Positions 47,801 to 58,282 of a DNA stretch of 64,000 nucleotides are shown one piece after another (within the stretch, counting starts at the first letter, position 1; every line of letters begins with the position of its first letter). A program made the translations under genes and the position numbers. The stretch spans positions 8,308,001-8,372,000 of the forward strand of contig NC_059546.1 in the NCBI RefSeq assembly GCF_905220415.1, given 5' to 3'. The stretch comes from Colias croceus (Eukaryota; Arthropoda; Insecta; Lepidoptera; Pieridae). A model generated the notes under the pieces. It did not search any database. It was not told the DNA's origin and saw only the letters and a list, made by a program, of their open reading frames with translations.

Positions 47801-50454
47801 CTAACGTCTGATATGGGTGTATTAATAGATATTCGCCGGTCTCGGTTCATTTTGATATGTGCTAAATCACTATTCACCTGGAACGCTTGAATTGTTTAAC
47901 TCAAGAACTCTATAGCCTTAAGTTTTTTTCTTATAATGCTCCTCCCAGAGATTTTAATATGCTCGCATATAAATAATAATCGTTTTTCAGGAATCGCAAT
48001 ATTGCCCTTTGTGTAAACAATGTAATTAAAGTTTTCCCTCGTCTAATTTTCTCGGAAATAACAAGTTTAGCGAAACTCCCACACAAGCGGTCTTCATGGA
48101 ATATTAAATCCATGAACTTAAAGGTATTTTTAAGTTCATTATCCTTGTTGCCAGACTTTTATGGCTGCCATATAGAAATTGAAGCTTGTCAATATTTTAC
48201 GACGTTACCGTCACCGTGTTATGATTATATTAAACTTATATGATGTTCCACATAGCTAAACAACAAAGGCAGAGATTAATATAACGTGGTTACTTTGTCC
48301 GCCATCCTAGATAAGACCAGTTCTAAAGTGGAATTTGGATATTACCTCTTTCACGTCATGATGAAACCTAAGTCTCCATTGAGCTGATGATATACGTTGT
48401 GTCCTTTGTACGTATTATTTGATATAATCCATCGCGTTTCACTATAATGCCATTCATCGTTATTCATTGAAAATGTTATTAGTTTCTCTGCGTACATCGT
48501 GGTATAAACAAAGAGTTATCGTTCCTAAATTTAATTATTTTACAGGGAAATTTAGTTATGAAAGATAAGCTAATTTATCTCATGGAAGAGGATTATTTAA
48601 TAGCTCTTTCGCGTCCTAACTATTCTGAATAAATCGATTTTATACAGGAAAGTAACTCCTCTTTATTATTTCATATTCACTATATTTTGAGATTGTTTTA
48701 AATTAACAGAAACGATCAGGTATCGCAATTTCATCACTACGACTACGTTTTTCCACCGTATTTTTGCAGTATTGTCCTTTATGTAAACAATATACCTAGT
48801 CAACGAAATGAAAAGTGGACATTTTTCAAGTTTAAAGTATAATTTATAGCTTCTTTAGTACTGCCTTGTGGCATGACATCGCATTTTTAATAGATATTTT
48901 TATGAAATTCTAAAAATTGTAGTCGTTTAGGTTCGATATTCATAACTGTATATCCGTTAAACCTTGTACACGCCACACACACAGGTAACAGGTAATACAA
49001 TAATCTCTAAATCGTATTCAAGCATTCAAAACCTAGAACAAAGGCAATGCTAGAGCGCGTAGCAATTCTGTAAACGTGGCCGGTGTACGAGACCCAATGG
49101 CGCGATTCCAGCGAAGTGCGATTTTACTGTCCTATTCTCTCGATGACGGTACAATTATTTTGATATCCGGATTACTTTATAGCGGCTATAAACGGTGATC
49201 TCAGGTTTTGTTGCCTTCTTCTTTTCGTCTATCCAATAGTGGTTTAGTTTTTTGTGTGTAGATTAGTTGATCGTGTGTGTTGACAATTTTGTGTGTACGA
49301 TTTCGTTGTTCGTGTGTTACAAAGTAGCTTTGAACATTGTATGGTAGCTCTAATTTTGACAATGTAACTTTAATTGTACGTTTAATACTTTATTTTAGTT
49401 TGAAATGCGAACGACAATTTCATGGGATATTAAAGCTTATATTTAAACGGTTTAATGCGTTTTCAACGTAGCAATTTGTCGTCATTACAGGCAGTGTCGC
49501 ATCAATCATCGTCGAACTTTATTTCGCTAAAGGTTTCTACGAGTCGTTTTATTTTTCGTAATATCAACCGCATCGCCTCGAGATAAGTCTTTCATATTTT
49601 GTATACATAGGGCCGCTTGAATAATTCAATATTTACCGACTTGTTAAATATTCAGTCAAATAGTCATTTTTACAGAAAATACAAAAAAGTTTGTTTGAAA
49701 TACATTCCTTTTATATACGTATTATCTTTGATGATATTAAAGACATTTTCTTTGATGAAACGTAAATTATTTAGAATAATTTTGATCTTTTTTTGAAGAT
49801 ACTTTTTATTAATAATTATATACTTTTATTTTATTTCTTAGTACAGTACATTTATAGTACCTATCCATATACTAAAAAAAATATATATATCAATGAATTC
49901 ATTAATCTAGATGTAAAATTCAAATATTAATTACACCACACAATTAATATAACTACTATTATTATAAGAACTGTTATTAATACAATAAATGTTACACGAA
50001 TTGATAGCTTGCTTCATCAAATCGTTTAATTGCCTCGTTACTAGAACGCTGAAATTCTATTTTCTGCCACTCGGGAATAAAAACCTTTTTATTTAGCGAA
50101 TATCTCATTCATTTTCGTGCAAATGTTACTAGAAGAAACGTTTCTGTGACGTGTCGGAAGCCCGTCGATCATATAGAAGTGACGAAGGTATACTGTAACC
50201 TTATAAGTATTTCACGCTCGTATCAATGAGGAGTTCTATTCAAGATGAGAAGGGACAAGACATTGTCCAGATTCACGTGAATTGAAGTAATCTAGGTCTG
50301 TTACAAGTAGGTACTTAGGGGTGCAATTTGAGATTGCAAATATTGGATTAACAGATTTAATAACTGAATGTTTTGATGAGCTACATACTCGTAATAATAT
50401 GTGTAGTACAATAAAGAAGTAGATGTTTACGTGCGAGATCGTTCGCTTAATCAT
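44848..50454. other. Noncoding DNA with a hairpin and CpG-richer islands
   Basis: No gene was recognised in 5.6 kb. A clean hairpin lies at 45783-45829. The stretch 47450-47860 is notably richer in CpG and lower in A+T than its neighbours and may be regulatory. A 28-base word near 47996 (CAATATTGCCCTTTGTG onward) has a diverged copy near 48768. Confidence 0.4.
45783..45829. repeat. Hairpin with perfect 16-bp arms
   Basis: ATTTATTGTTTATCTC (45783-45798) is the exact complement of 45814-45829, with a 15-base loop; pairing continues outward for about three more bases after one mismatch. A fold-back relic or a short structured RNA is possible; I recognise no known microRNA. Confidence 0.65.
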
Positions 50455-50733
50455 AATAGGCTATTTGACAAGGTTTTGATAACTGTCTCAAATTATTAAG
50501 ATACGTTTATAGAACACACAAAACACATGTTTCTTAATTTTTTGTAGTTATTCATTGAGGAAAATAAAAACATGATATTCAAATATGCCGCCAAAACACA
50601 ATTTTGAAGAATATGGCGGCTCGCGACCATGGTGACGTCACAGCGGCGTAAACATCAACTTGCTCCTAGTACTTATTGTTCGTTTTTGTTTTAATTATAG
50701 TATAATTAAGTTAATCTGTTTAAAAACCAGAAA

Positions 50734-50905
50734 ATGAGTTCTTATAGGTGTGTAGTTCCTGAAACTAGGTATTTATATGTGCTCCAAAAGATATAAAAAT
50801 GCGTAGAAAGTGGTTGCAGTTAGCTCGCAGAAATCCAAGTGATATTAGATATATCAATTAAAACAGCTATATTTTTTTGTGAAGACCACTTCGATGTAAG
50901 CATGG
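50734..50905 (+). pseudogene. Broken THAP zinc-finger frame of the P-like element
   Basis: ATG at 50734 gives MSSYRCVVP, the usual THAP start with its first zinc-ligand Cys. After a frameshift and lost segment, the next frame gives APKDIKMRRKWLQLARRNPS, the conserved middle with its Trp, and a third frame gives TAIFFCEDHFDV, the C-x2-H pair of the THAP motif (C2CH). THAP domains bind the subterminal DNA of P-type transposons. The frame is broken at least twice and ends early, so no protein is made. The C2CH order and spacing leave little doubt about the domain. Confidence 0.7.
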
Positions 50906-51054
50906 TGTTGAATACATTGCAGTTTATTATTATATTATTTATATTATTTATATATACATGGCAGTTTATTTTATTTGCAATACATAGTATAAATCGTCTC
51001 ATTACTTACCTGCTTGAGGTAAGATAATGATATTATATATTATAAATTGATGAT

Positions 51055-51098
51055 GACGTGTTTGTATTGATATTGAAAATAATCAATACAAACACGTC
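51055..51098. repeat. Perfect 17-bp-arm hairpin inside the P-like element
   Basis: GACGTGTTTGTATTGAT (51055-51071) and 51082-51098 are exact complements with a 10-base spacer. It lies where transposase coding sequence has been deleted and could be a deletion-junction fold-back. Confidence 0.7.
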
Positions 51099-51725
51099 AA
51101 TCCTATAAACTGGATGGCTGAAATGAAAAACAAAGAGCTTAGCCTAAAAAACGTATACTTCATAATTATTGTGCTATTGTGATTCATGTTTGTAGGTACA
51201 TTTAACTAAAAAGGTAATGAATGACGATTGAAATATTAACTTACGTAGTAGCTGTTTTCACATTTTTCAATTATTGAGGAGCGTAAAAATCTGGGTTGTT
51301 TTTAAAGAACATGCCAACCATTATAGCGTCCACTTTAGGTAGATTTCGACTGTCTGTTTTTTCAAAATTAGGTTCCATGACAAACAAAAATAACACATAA
51401 AGCAGAAAACTGATTACAGACACCTCGAATCACAAGAAATAAGTTATACAAGAATCAAAACCAAAAGCGAAATTTAGCAACGACTTGAGTAAACGTTGGG
51501 ATCACTTGTTATTTACGCCGCTGTGACGTCATGACAGATGCAGCCAATCATGGATGTTTTCGGTCACGTGGTAATTTTAAAAAATATGATGGTTTTTCTC
51601 GACGATTTATAAATAAATAAGTTATTATTTGTATCATTTATTAACTTAAATCGCTTCAAAAACCTTATATATATATGGATTACACAAAAAAGTAATATAT
51701 TTTTTATACTGTCAAATAGCCTATT

Positions 51726-52778
51726 CTATATAACAAAGAAAAATCTTATGTAAATAAGTATGGTAAACTACTTTCTATAGTTTCATAGATAAAGAGGTAC
51801 TAAGGTTAAAATGTTTACCGTTCTTATCGTTACTGAGGTTTTATTTATGTGTATGCAATATAAAGGGCCTTACAAAGGTTACCGAACGTTATAATGGAGG
51901 CATTGTGATGGGCCCACGAGAGGCAATCTACTGAACTGCAGTGCAGCGTAAAGATAGCTTCATAGGACGTGTAACAATGCCTTTAGACATGCCCTTTAGC
52001 GATTGGAAACTAACACACCGATTGACATGCTTTTTAATTAGTCCCATACAAAGGAATATTATAGCTGCCTATTCACGGCTTATCCCACTTTTGTAGTATT
52101 ATTGTTAATAGATAAAGGGACAGTGATGGGATGAGGGGAAACAATTTGTGGCAATCAATATAATAATCCGCAGGAATTATCTTTGTTCAGGGATTGGGGT
52201 TCGTATTATTCTTATGTTATTGAATTCGTATAAACGACTGTAATTCAGAGAAATATCTATTAGCGAATAGCGATGTGTTTTTGTGTTATCCAATATTATT
52301 AATCAATGTACCTATTGTTATCTAAATGCTGCGAAATTGTATCCTTCCTACCTAAGAGTGTGAAAATATAAAGTACCTACCTATACAACTGTTTTTTTTT
52401 CGTAGGTACCTATTTTGTATTTAAATCATTAACACTATCTTCGCGTTGTGTAACTTATTGTGCTTTGTTGATAAACATTGTTTTTGTTATTGGAATACAA
52501 CCAAAAGCAAATTGCAACAGTCGTAAGTGTTTGCCAGCAGACAAATCCTCTTAATTATACTCAAGGGATCTAAAATTCAGTTCGGTTTTTGCTGTGTGTT
52601 CCGCGGTAATTATGGTTCTTCTAGAGGTATTTATTTAAAGTGCCCTTAATGACTGTACTAGATCAACGTCTGAATAAAGGGTTTAATGGTTCATTTTATT
52701 TTTTATTATATTCTATTTAAAAAGTAAGTATGGCGTAGTATGAAGATATTTGTCGTGAATTTTTTTTATTTGTAAGTT
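51726..52778. other. AT-rich noncoding DNA
   Basis: Nothing recognisable between the P-like element and the first direct-repeat copy. Confidence 0.45.
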
Positions 52779-53113
52779 TATCTTGACTGGTAGTAGTAAG
52801 CAGTAAGATAAGACCGAGGTCCTGGGTTCGCTCTTCAGTGAGTTTTACCAGAAAATTATGTCTGAATACGCACTGAAACTGAAGGCTTATAAATAATTAT
52901 TTTTTCCTAAACGGGTTTTAATGTGTTAATGTTTATTCTGTTCAAGAATATGAATGAATTCCGGTTGCTCTAAATAACTTAAGTACTTTATATTAATACA
53001 AAACATTAAAAAACAACCCAGTCTCTTTTCACGGTCAAAAACACAGAACATTTTCATCCAGAGATTGTGTCATATTATCTGTTTGAAAACTATTAGTTTT
53101 AAAAAAATAAAAA
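52779..53113 (+). repeat. SINE-like repeat, copy A (335 bp)
   Basis: The copy begins near TATCTTGACTGG and contains GAGGTCCTGGGTTCG (52816-52830), which resembles the B box of a tRNA-type polymerase III promoter. It ends in an A-rich run after CTATTAGTTTT. It matches copy B at 54968-55287 in the same orientation over nearly its whole length, with indels. B box at the head and A-rich tail suggest a tRNA-derived SINE, but the A box is not clear. Confidence 0.6.
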
Positions 53114-53697
53114 TGGACCAACACACTCGCCTACTAAAAATGACAACATTGTCGCTACAGTTAATCTAAAACACATAAACATATGAGGTAGGACCTTATC
53201 TGTATACGAAGGGTAACATATTCTTGGGAAAGTTTTCAATGTTAACATTAAAAGTCATGACACGTATAATAAACTTATATTGTTTGCGAACAAAACGTCG
53301 AAACAAAATTAACTTTGTACATCTATTTTTATTGAAAGAAACGATGCGAAATTCGCAGTTATCATACACGGTCATAACAATAGCGTAGAACCACAAGGCT
53401 AGGAAGGTAAAGCCCATAACTTATGTACACCTAAGTCTACCGTCTTAGAGTTACAAATTAAATGTAGCCTTAATTACAAACAACCGCGTCGTCAAACGAA
53501 GGCATTCGTCGCTCTGGCTCGGTTCGCGCCACTCTAAATTTTATGAATGCGACTTTAGAACTGGTATTTACGTGAGCCCACGTAGAACATCTAGTCTTGC
53601 TAAACTTGATAAACCTTAATGAACTACTGGAACGTTTGAATTGCGCTTCGTACATATGCCTTTATCGTATAGGAGGTATCAACGTTGACAAGAGAGA
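53114..53697. other. Noncoding DNA
   Basis: No gene or repeat recognised between the SINE-like copy A and the MITE. Confidence 0.45.
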
Positions 53698-54069
53698 ATT
53701 TTAGTATAGTTGGTTCTTTGATATGCTGTTCCTCTTGCTATTTCGGTTAGAGTCCGGGCTGTCTGGCTGGCCGCAGTGGTTGCGTTTATTAGTGCGCATC
53801 TTATCTGCACAGGAAAATATCCTTAATTTAAAGTCATTTTTTAACGCGTAATTTTTAATCTTTTGCCTTTAGATAGATCCATCAGACATATTTTTTTTAT
53901 TGCAAGACGTTTTTTTCGTTGGTAATAGATGCCAGACGCAATTTCTATTTCAAAATAATTAAAATGTCATCGAAATAAGTGAAATTCCATCTACCGCCAG
54001 CCAGACAGCCCGGACTCTTACCAAAATAGCAAGAGAAACAGCATATCAAAAACCTAACTATACTAAAAT
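53698..54069. mobile_element. MITE of 372 bp with about 73-bp inverted repeats
   Basis: ATTTTAGTATAGTTGG (53698) through GGGCTGTCTGGCTGG (53770) pairs with 53997-54069 with only a few mismatches and small indels. The interior is AT-rich without coding sequence. Neither a target duplication nor a diagnostic terminal motif was found, so the superfamily is not assigned. It sits between the two SINE-like direct copies. Confidence 0.75.
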
Positions 54070-54967
54070 GACTTTTTTTACAACGTTGGTAGCTCCTGTA
54101 CCATTATGTCATTTCACCTTGTTTGTTCCCATTTCCTTATTATTTGTTATATAGACGTAAATTAATAAAGGCTGTTACAGTTAAGGCATTGTTTCGCGGA
54201 GTTTGGGATATAGCTTCACTTGTTGATAAGATGATAACTGAATAAAAAATTAACGAGAAGTTGTGTTTACTTTATCGAACTGTGATCAGTCTTATTTCTT
54301 TTCTCTGACAGATTGAAAAAAAAAACTAGGATTAAACAACATGCCCCATAATTTATTGTTATCAATATTTTATGTTGAGTTATTGAAAATTATTACAAGT
54401 ATCTAGTATATGCACATTAAACAGCTCTTATTTAAAGGTGTTAATCTGTTAAATACAATGCTAAAGCTTAATTATAACCAAGTGCACACACTATAAAGTC
54501 ATGCAAGTTAAAATTAGCGGAGCCAAGTCAAACAATCCGGCAACGCGGTTAGTTTGAAACTAAGAGACGGAATTAAAGCACCATAATTAATCCTTTTGTC
54601 CTCCTGAACTTCACAGATTCAGACGTTGACTAAAATTTGCCATTCGTTGGAGATGATTATTATTCATGATTCCGAAAGTTGTGCCTTCGTTTGGGCTTAG
54701 CTGCTAGTTTGAGCGAGATATGTCTTCGAACGTTCGGTGAACTATTTAATTACATATCTCTTATGAGGTTATCAATTAAACATTGTTTGAAATGTATATT
54801 ATTTGCCAATGCAAGTCTTAAAAGAGTAGATAGATAATGGGTAACTGTGGCAGCAGACGTTTTACCCTTGGGACATTGATACGTGGAGCTTTTATTTAAG
54901 GTTACGAGACACATCTATCTTCGCTGTTGGGAATCATTTATACGAACTTTAAAAACTTATCTTTTGT
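54070..54967. other. AT-rich noncoding DNA
   Basis: Nothing recognisable between the MITE and SINE-like copy B. Confidence 0.45.
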
Positions 54968-55287
54968 ATATCTTAACTGGTAAGCACATCAGTGATAATA
55001 CCGAGGTCCTGGGTTCGCTTTTCAGTGAGTTTTAGAAGAAAATTATGTCTGAATACGCACTGAAGGCTTATAAATATTTTTTTTTTCTAAACGGGTTTTA
55101 ATGTGTTATATTTATTGTGTTCAAGAATATGAATGAATTCCGGTTGCTCGAAATAACTTAGGTACGTTTTAATACAAAACAATGCAAAACCAACCCAGTC
55201 TCTTTTCATTTCACGTTCAAGAACATTGCGTCCAAAGGTTGTGTCATATCTGTTTGAAAACTATTAGTTTAAAAAAAATAAATATAT
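54968..55287 (+). repeat. SINE-like repeat, copy B (320 bp)
   Basis: This is the second copy of the repeat at 52779-53113. It shares ACCGAGGTCCTGGGTTCGC, the TATGTCTGAATACGCACTGA block, GAATGAATTCCGGTTGCTC and the A-rich end. It is shorter by several small deletions. Confidence 0.6.
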
Positions 55288-58080
55288 AATATATATCTTT
55301 TGTAAAAAAAAAAATATCACTATACCTACTTTCGTTTTAGTTATTGTAGTAGCACCTGTGTTTTTGGCACTGAGATTAAGAAATGTTTGATTGTTCATTG
55401 ATTAAAGTTTAGGATTATTATTATATAGCTAGTTGTAAAATAAATGTAACTGAGTAGATATCTTTCATTTAAAAAATCCAAGATAAAATATATCCATTCC
55501 TTATCGTTCAAAACAAAGGAAGGGACCGAAATTTCTCCAGATAACGTTACCTGCGTGAAAAAATCGGCTCGAATAAATCGCACTATGGAACCATATCTAC
55601 GAATAAGGTGACACATATTGACATAATTCTCCTTCCTTGGTGTTTGCGATGAAATAAAAATGATATCACAGCCTGCCGCGACGGCGCCAGCATGTGGTAT
55701 TATTTAACGAATTTGTTCCCTATGATCTATCCCCAAAGCACATTTATTGACTATCTGCATGAAATACAGATATTGCATCGGATAAGATAGACGGAATACG
55801 TAAATCCAGCGTCTGGGGAATAACAATGTTGTTTGGTTTGCATCTTGTTTATTTGTACAGTATAAATATGTTCCTGTTTTAGAGTACCTACAGTGTGTAG
55901 TGTATAATTAAATAATTTAATTAGAACGTGTTGATGCCGTAGGTTTGCATTCCTAATTTAAATGAAAAGGCAAACAATGTAATACACACCAATTTGTCGA
56001 AGATGAATTAATCGCTTGTGCTAATTCTATAAATAATAGCTTAAAACGTATGATTTTGTTTCTTCCAATTGATTCTCATTTTTCCCATTCACTATTTTGT
56101 TCCATAAGAGCTATTATCCAATGGTCATGTCCCAGCGAATAAAATGTACCAAATAATACAAAATCATTGAAGCAGAAAAACAACACATTAAAACCGTTCA
56201 AGTATTGTAAGTCGACGTGACAATGTGAAGACGTCATAAGAGTAGGGTTGAACATATAACAGTGGGGTCAAGTGTAATACATTCCCCACTGGGTTGTTAG
56301 ACCGCACCTCGACTTATCTTTTTGTTCCTAACTCAGAGTTTGTCGCGAGAAAAATATGTTTTTCCTTCGTGTTCTGGGAAATCACCATTGTTCTTGCAAA
56401 TACTTTCAAATTTTCAACTGACTGAAAAAAGTAGGAGGTTCTCAATTCCACTGTGTTTTGAGGGGACTTCTTATGAAAGAAATTTCGACTGGGATTTTAT
56501 TATTCTTTTTTTTTAAAGCTGGTGCCATACGGTTAGTTCTATTTAAATTAGGCCTAGTTCTGACAATTTTAAAACTGTTTATTTTTTGTTAAATAAATAA
56601 ATTCTAATAAATGATCTGGTTCAAATTGACGTGAAAAGGAGATGCTTATAATATTTAACCGATTGTGTTTCAGATATCACAATGCTTCTAGGAATAACCG
56701 ACTAGACAATAATTGATGGTTCAGTTCATGAATATTTGCCTCTGAGTTGCGTTCACGATTGATAACACGTACCGTTGATAAATTATTGTAGGGACTTGAA
56801 TGTAAATCGTTAAAGCATTTTGTATAAATTAATATGTTATGTAATTATACATAGTGCTATATGATAAAATATAGTATAGTGTTGCAAAATATTTGACGCT
56901 GCAAATAATACCAGAAAGTACCAGAAAACATACGTGAATTAAAAATTCGTTAGTTAGGTATCATTGCAAAGATAGAGTATTTTGTGAATATTCAGTATCT
57001 AAAAAAGTAATGAGAGACGGCGACTTCAAGTGAATGACACATTTCTGGATGTTTTGTTGCTGTTTCAGAACCCTTTTAAAATTTATTACGTACTTACTTT
57101 CCGCGTCGTCAGCACTGAGAAGAAATACTAATTTCGTGAATAGTAAATATGGAAGTGTTTTAATGTTTTTCAGTGCTACTTCCCCATCGGGCAGGAATGC
57201 ATATTGCATACCTCAATGATTGCATAGAGCACAGTTTTTGCAAACATTTTGATTTGAATATAAATTACTATTTGATAGTACTAATAACTTACGTTTGGAA
57301 TGAAAGTATGAACGCCCTTATTTCGAAAATTAACCAAATATCAAATATCGCAAGTGAATGCAAGACCACTGTGTTTATTTTTTATAATAATTATATTCGC
57401 ATGATACACAGTGTGGACAAAAAAGAGCAATATATATACCTATTACCTACTTAGAATATAGACGACCCATGTTAGAAAATACAGACGTGCAAAAAGCATG
57501 TGTCATGTTACACAACGAATCCCCAGGCCTCAACTGCGATATACAGCGAGAGGTCTATTTGCTTGATTACCAATAAAACAAATAGCTTTCAGAAAACCTA
57601 CCATTTGTAAGTGTCGGTGGCCTCAAACCAACCGACTCATTTTTGCGTAGGTCACATTGTACAGAATGGAGGTTTTACGTCTAATTACCTTGCTTATCGT
57701 TCTTTTGTCTGAGAGAAAAATAGGATTTATTTAATTTTTAACGTCGTGAAATCTTGTCTGGCTTTCATTTTTTATGTTTTACAAGCTCTTGGGAAAATAT
57801 TTTTTTAAATATTTATAAAATTTGATTAGAATAAATCTTATATATTATAGGTTTAAATTATGATCATTTTTAATTAACGTGTGCTGTTTTATTTTCAGGT
57901 AAATGCAGCGTTTAAACAAACTTTGGTATGAAAATAATATGTTTTTGTCGGATAATGTGTTGTCGTACGAATTAAATTTATCTGCAACGGTCGAGCTTAT
58001 TTTGTTAATAACAAGGTACTTATACATTTTATTTTGTTAATAATAATTGTAATAATTTTTTGCCAACTTCTGTATTTAGA
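55288..58080. other. AT-rich noncoding DNA
   Basis: No gene was recognised. Two pyrimidine-AG acceptor-like sites (near 57066 and 57173) precede open frames, the second running 93 codons (57173-57454), but the translation resembles no family. Confidence 0.35.
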
Positions 58081-58135
58081 AGCGCGACATCTATCGTCTC
58101 TGTGCCAAATTACCATAACTCCGATAGATGGCGCT
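58081..58135. promoter_or_regulatory. Inverted pair of CTCF-like motifs
   Basis: AGCGCGACATCTATCG (58081-58096) and CCGATAGATGGCGCT (58121-58135) form an inverted repeat with a 24-base spacer. The right copy contains TAGATGGCGC (58125-58134), a full match to the CTCF core YAGRKGGCRS on the plus strand; the left copy is one base off on the minus strand. The pair lies about 95 bp upstream of a candidate first coding exon and may be an insulator or promoter element; the same words also occur in some dispersed insect repeats. Confidence 0.4.
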
Positions 58136-58227
58136 GTAACATCGTCTGCAAAAACATCCCGTTATTCAGAGACATCTACGTTTTCAGCGTGAATACAGAG
58201 CTACATTCGCCGTAGGATATATACGTA

Positions 58228-58282
58228 ATGAAATACATCGTAGTTCTAGCTCTGGTTTGGTTGTCGCCGTATTTCGAGAGAG
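58228..58282 (+). CDS. Probable first coding exon of a secreted protein (signal peptide)
   Basis: ATG at 58228 (G at -3) opens MKYIVVLALVWLSPYFER, a clear signal peptide with one Lys, a hydrophobic core of ten residues and a polar end. At 58282 the sequence GAGAG|GTCAGC offers a donor (AG|GT with G at +5) that would leave one base of the next codon, phase 1. Without splicing the frame stops at 58327 after 33 residues. Phase 1 and length match the first exon that a Kunitz gene such as the one at 4050 needs, but it lies 54 kb downstream of that exon, so it would start a different gene. No partner exon appears before 64000. A complete 33-residue peptide is the alternative. Confidence 0.45.

Larger units (their letters stand above)
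50455..51725 (+). mobile_element. P-element-like transposon remnant with THAP sequence
   Basis: The ends are perfect 16-bp inverted repeats (AATAGGCTATTTGACA at 50455-50470 and its complement at 51710-51725). Inside them lies a perfect 20-bp subterminal inverted repeat (TGACGTCACAGCGGCGTAAA at 50633-50652, complement at 51512-51531). Terminal plus subterminal inverted repeats, together with a broken THAP-domain frame on the plus strand, is the architecture of P-superfamily transposons. At 1271 bp the copy is too short for a full transposase, so it is an internal-deletion derivative. No clear 8-bp target duplication was seen at the ends I chose. Confidence 0.75.

Noticed and set aside
52816..52830. 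tRNA gene at the GGTCCTGGGTTCG motif
   Set aside because: No cloverleaf can be formed around it; the motif recurs in copy B and is better explained as the B box of a SINE-like repeat.
57173..57454. 93-codon frame after an acceptor-like TTTTTCAG
   Set aside because: It resembles no domain; cysteine spacing does not fit Kunitz or other secreted modules, and its composition is that of background DNA.
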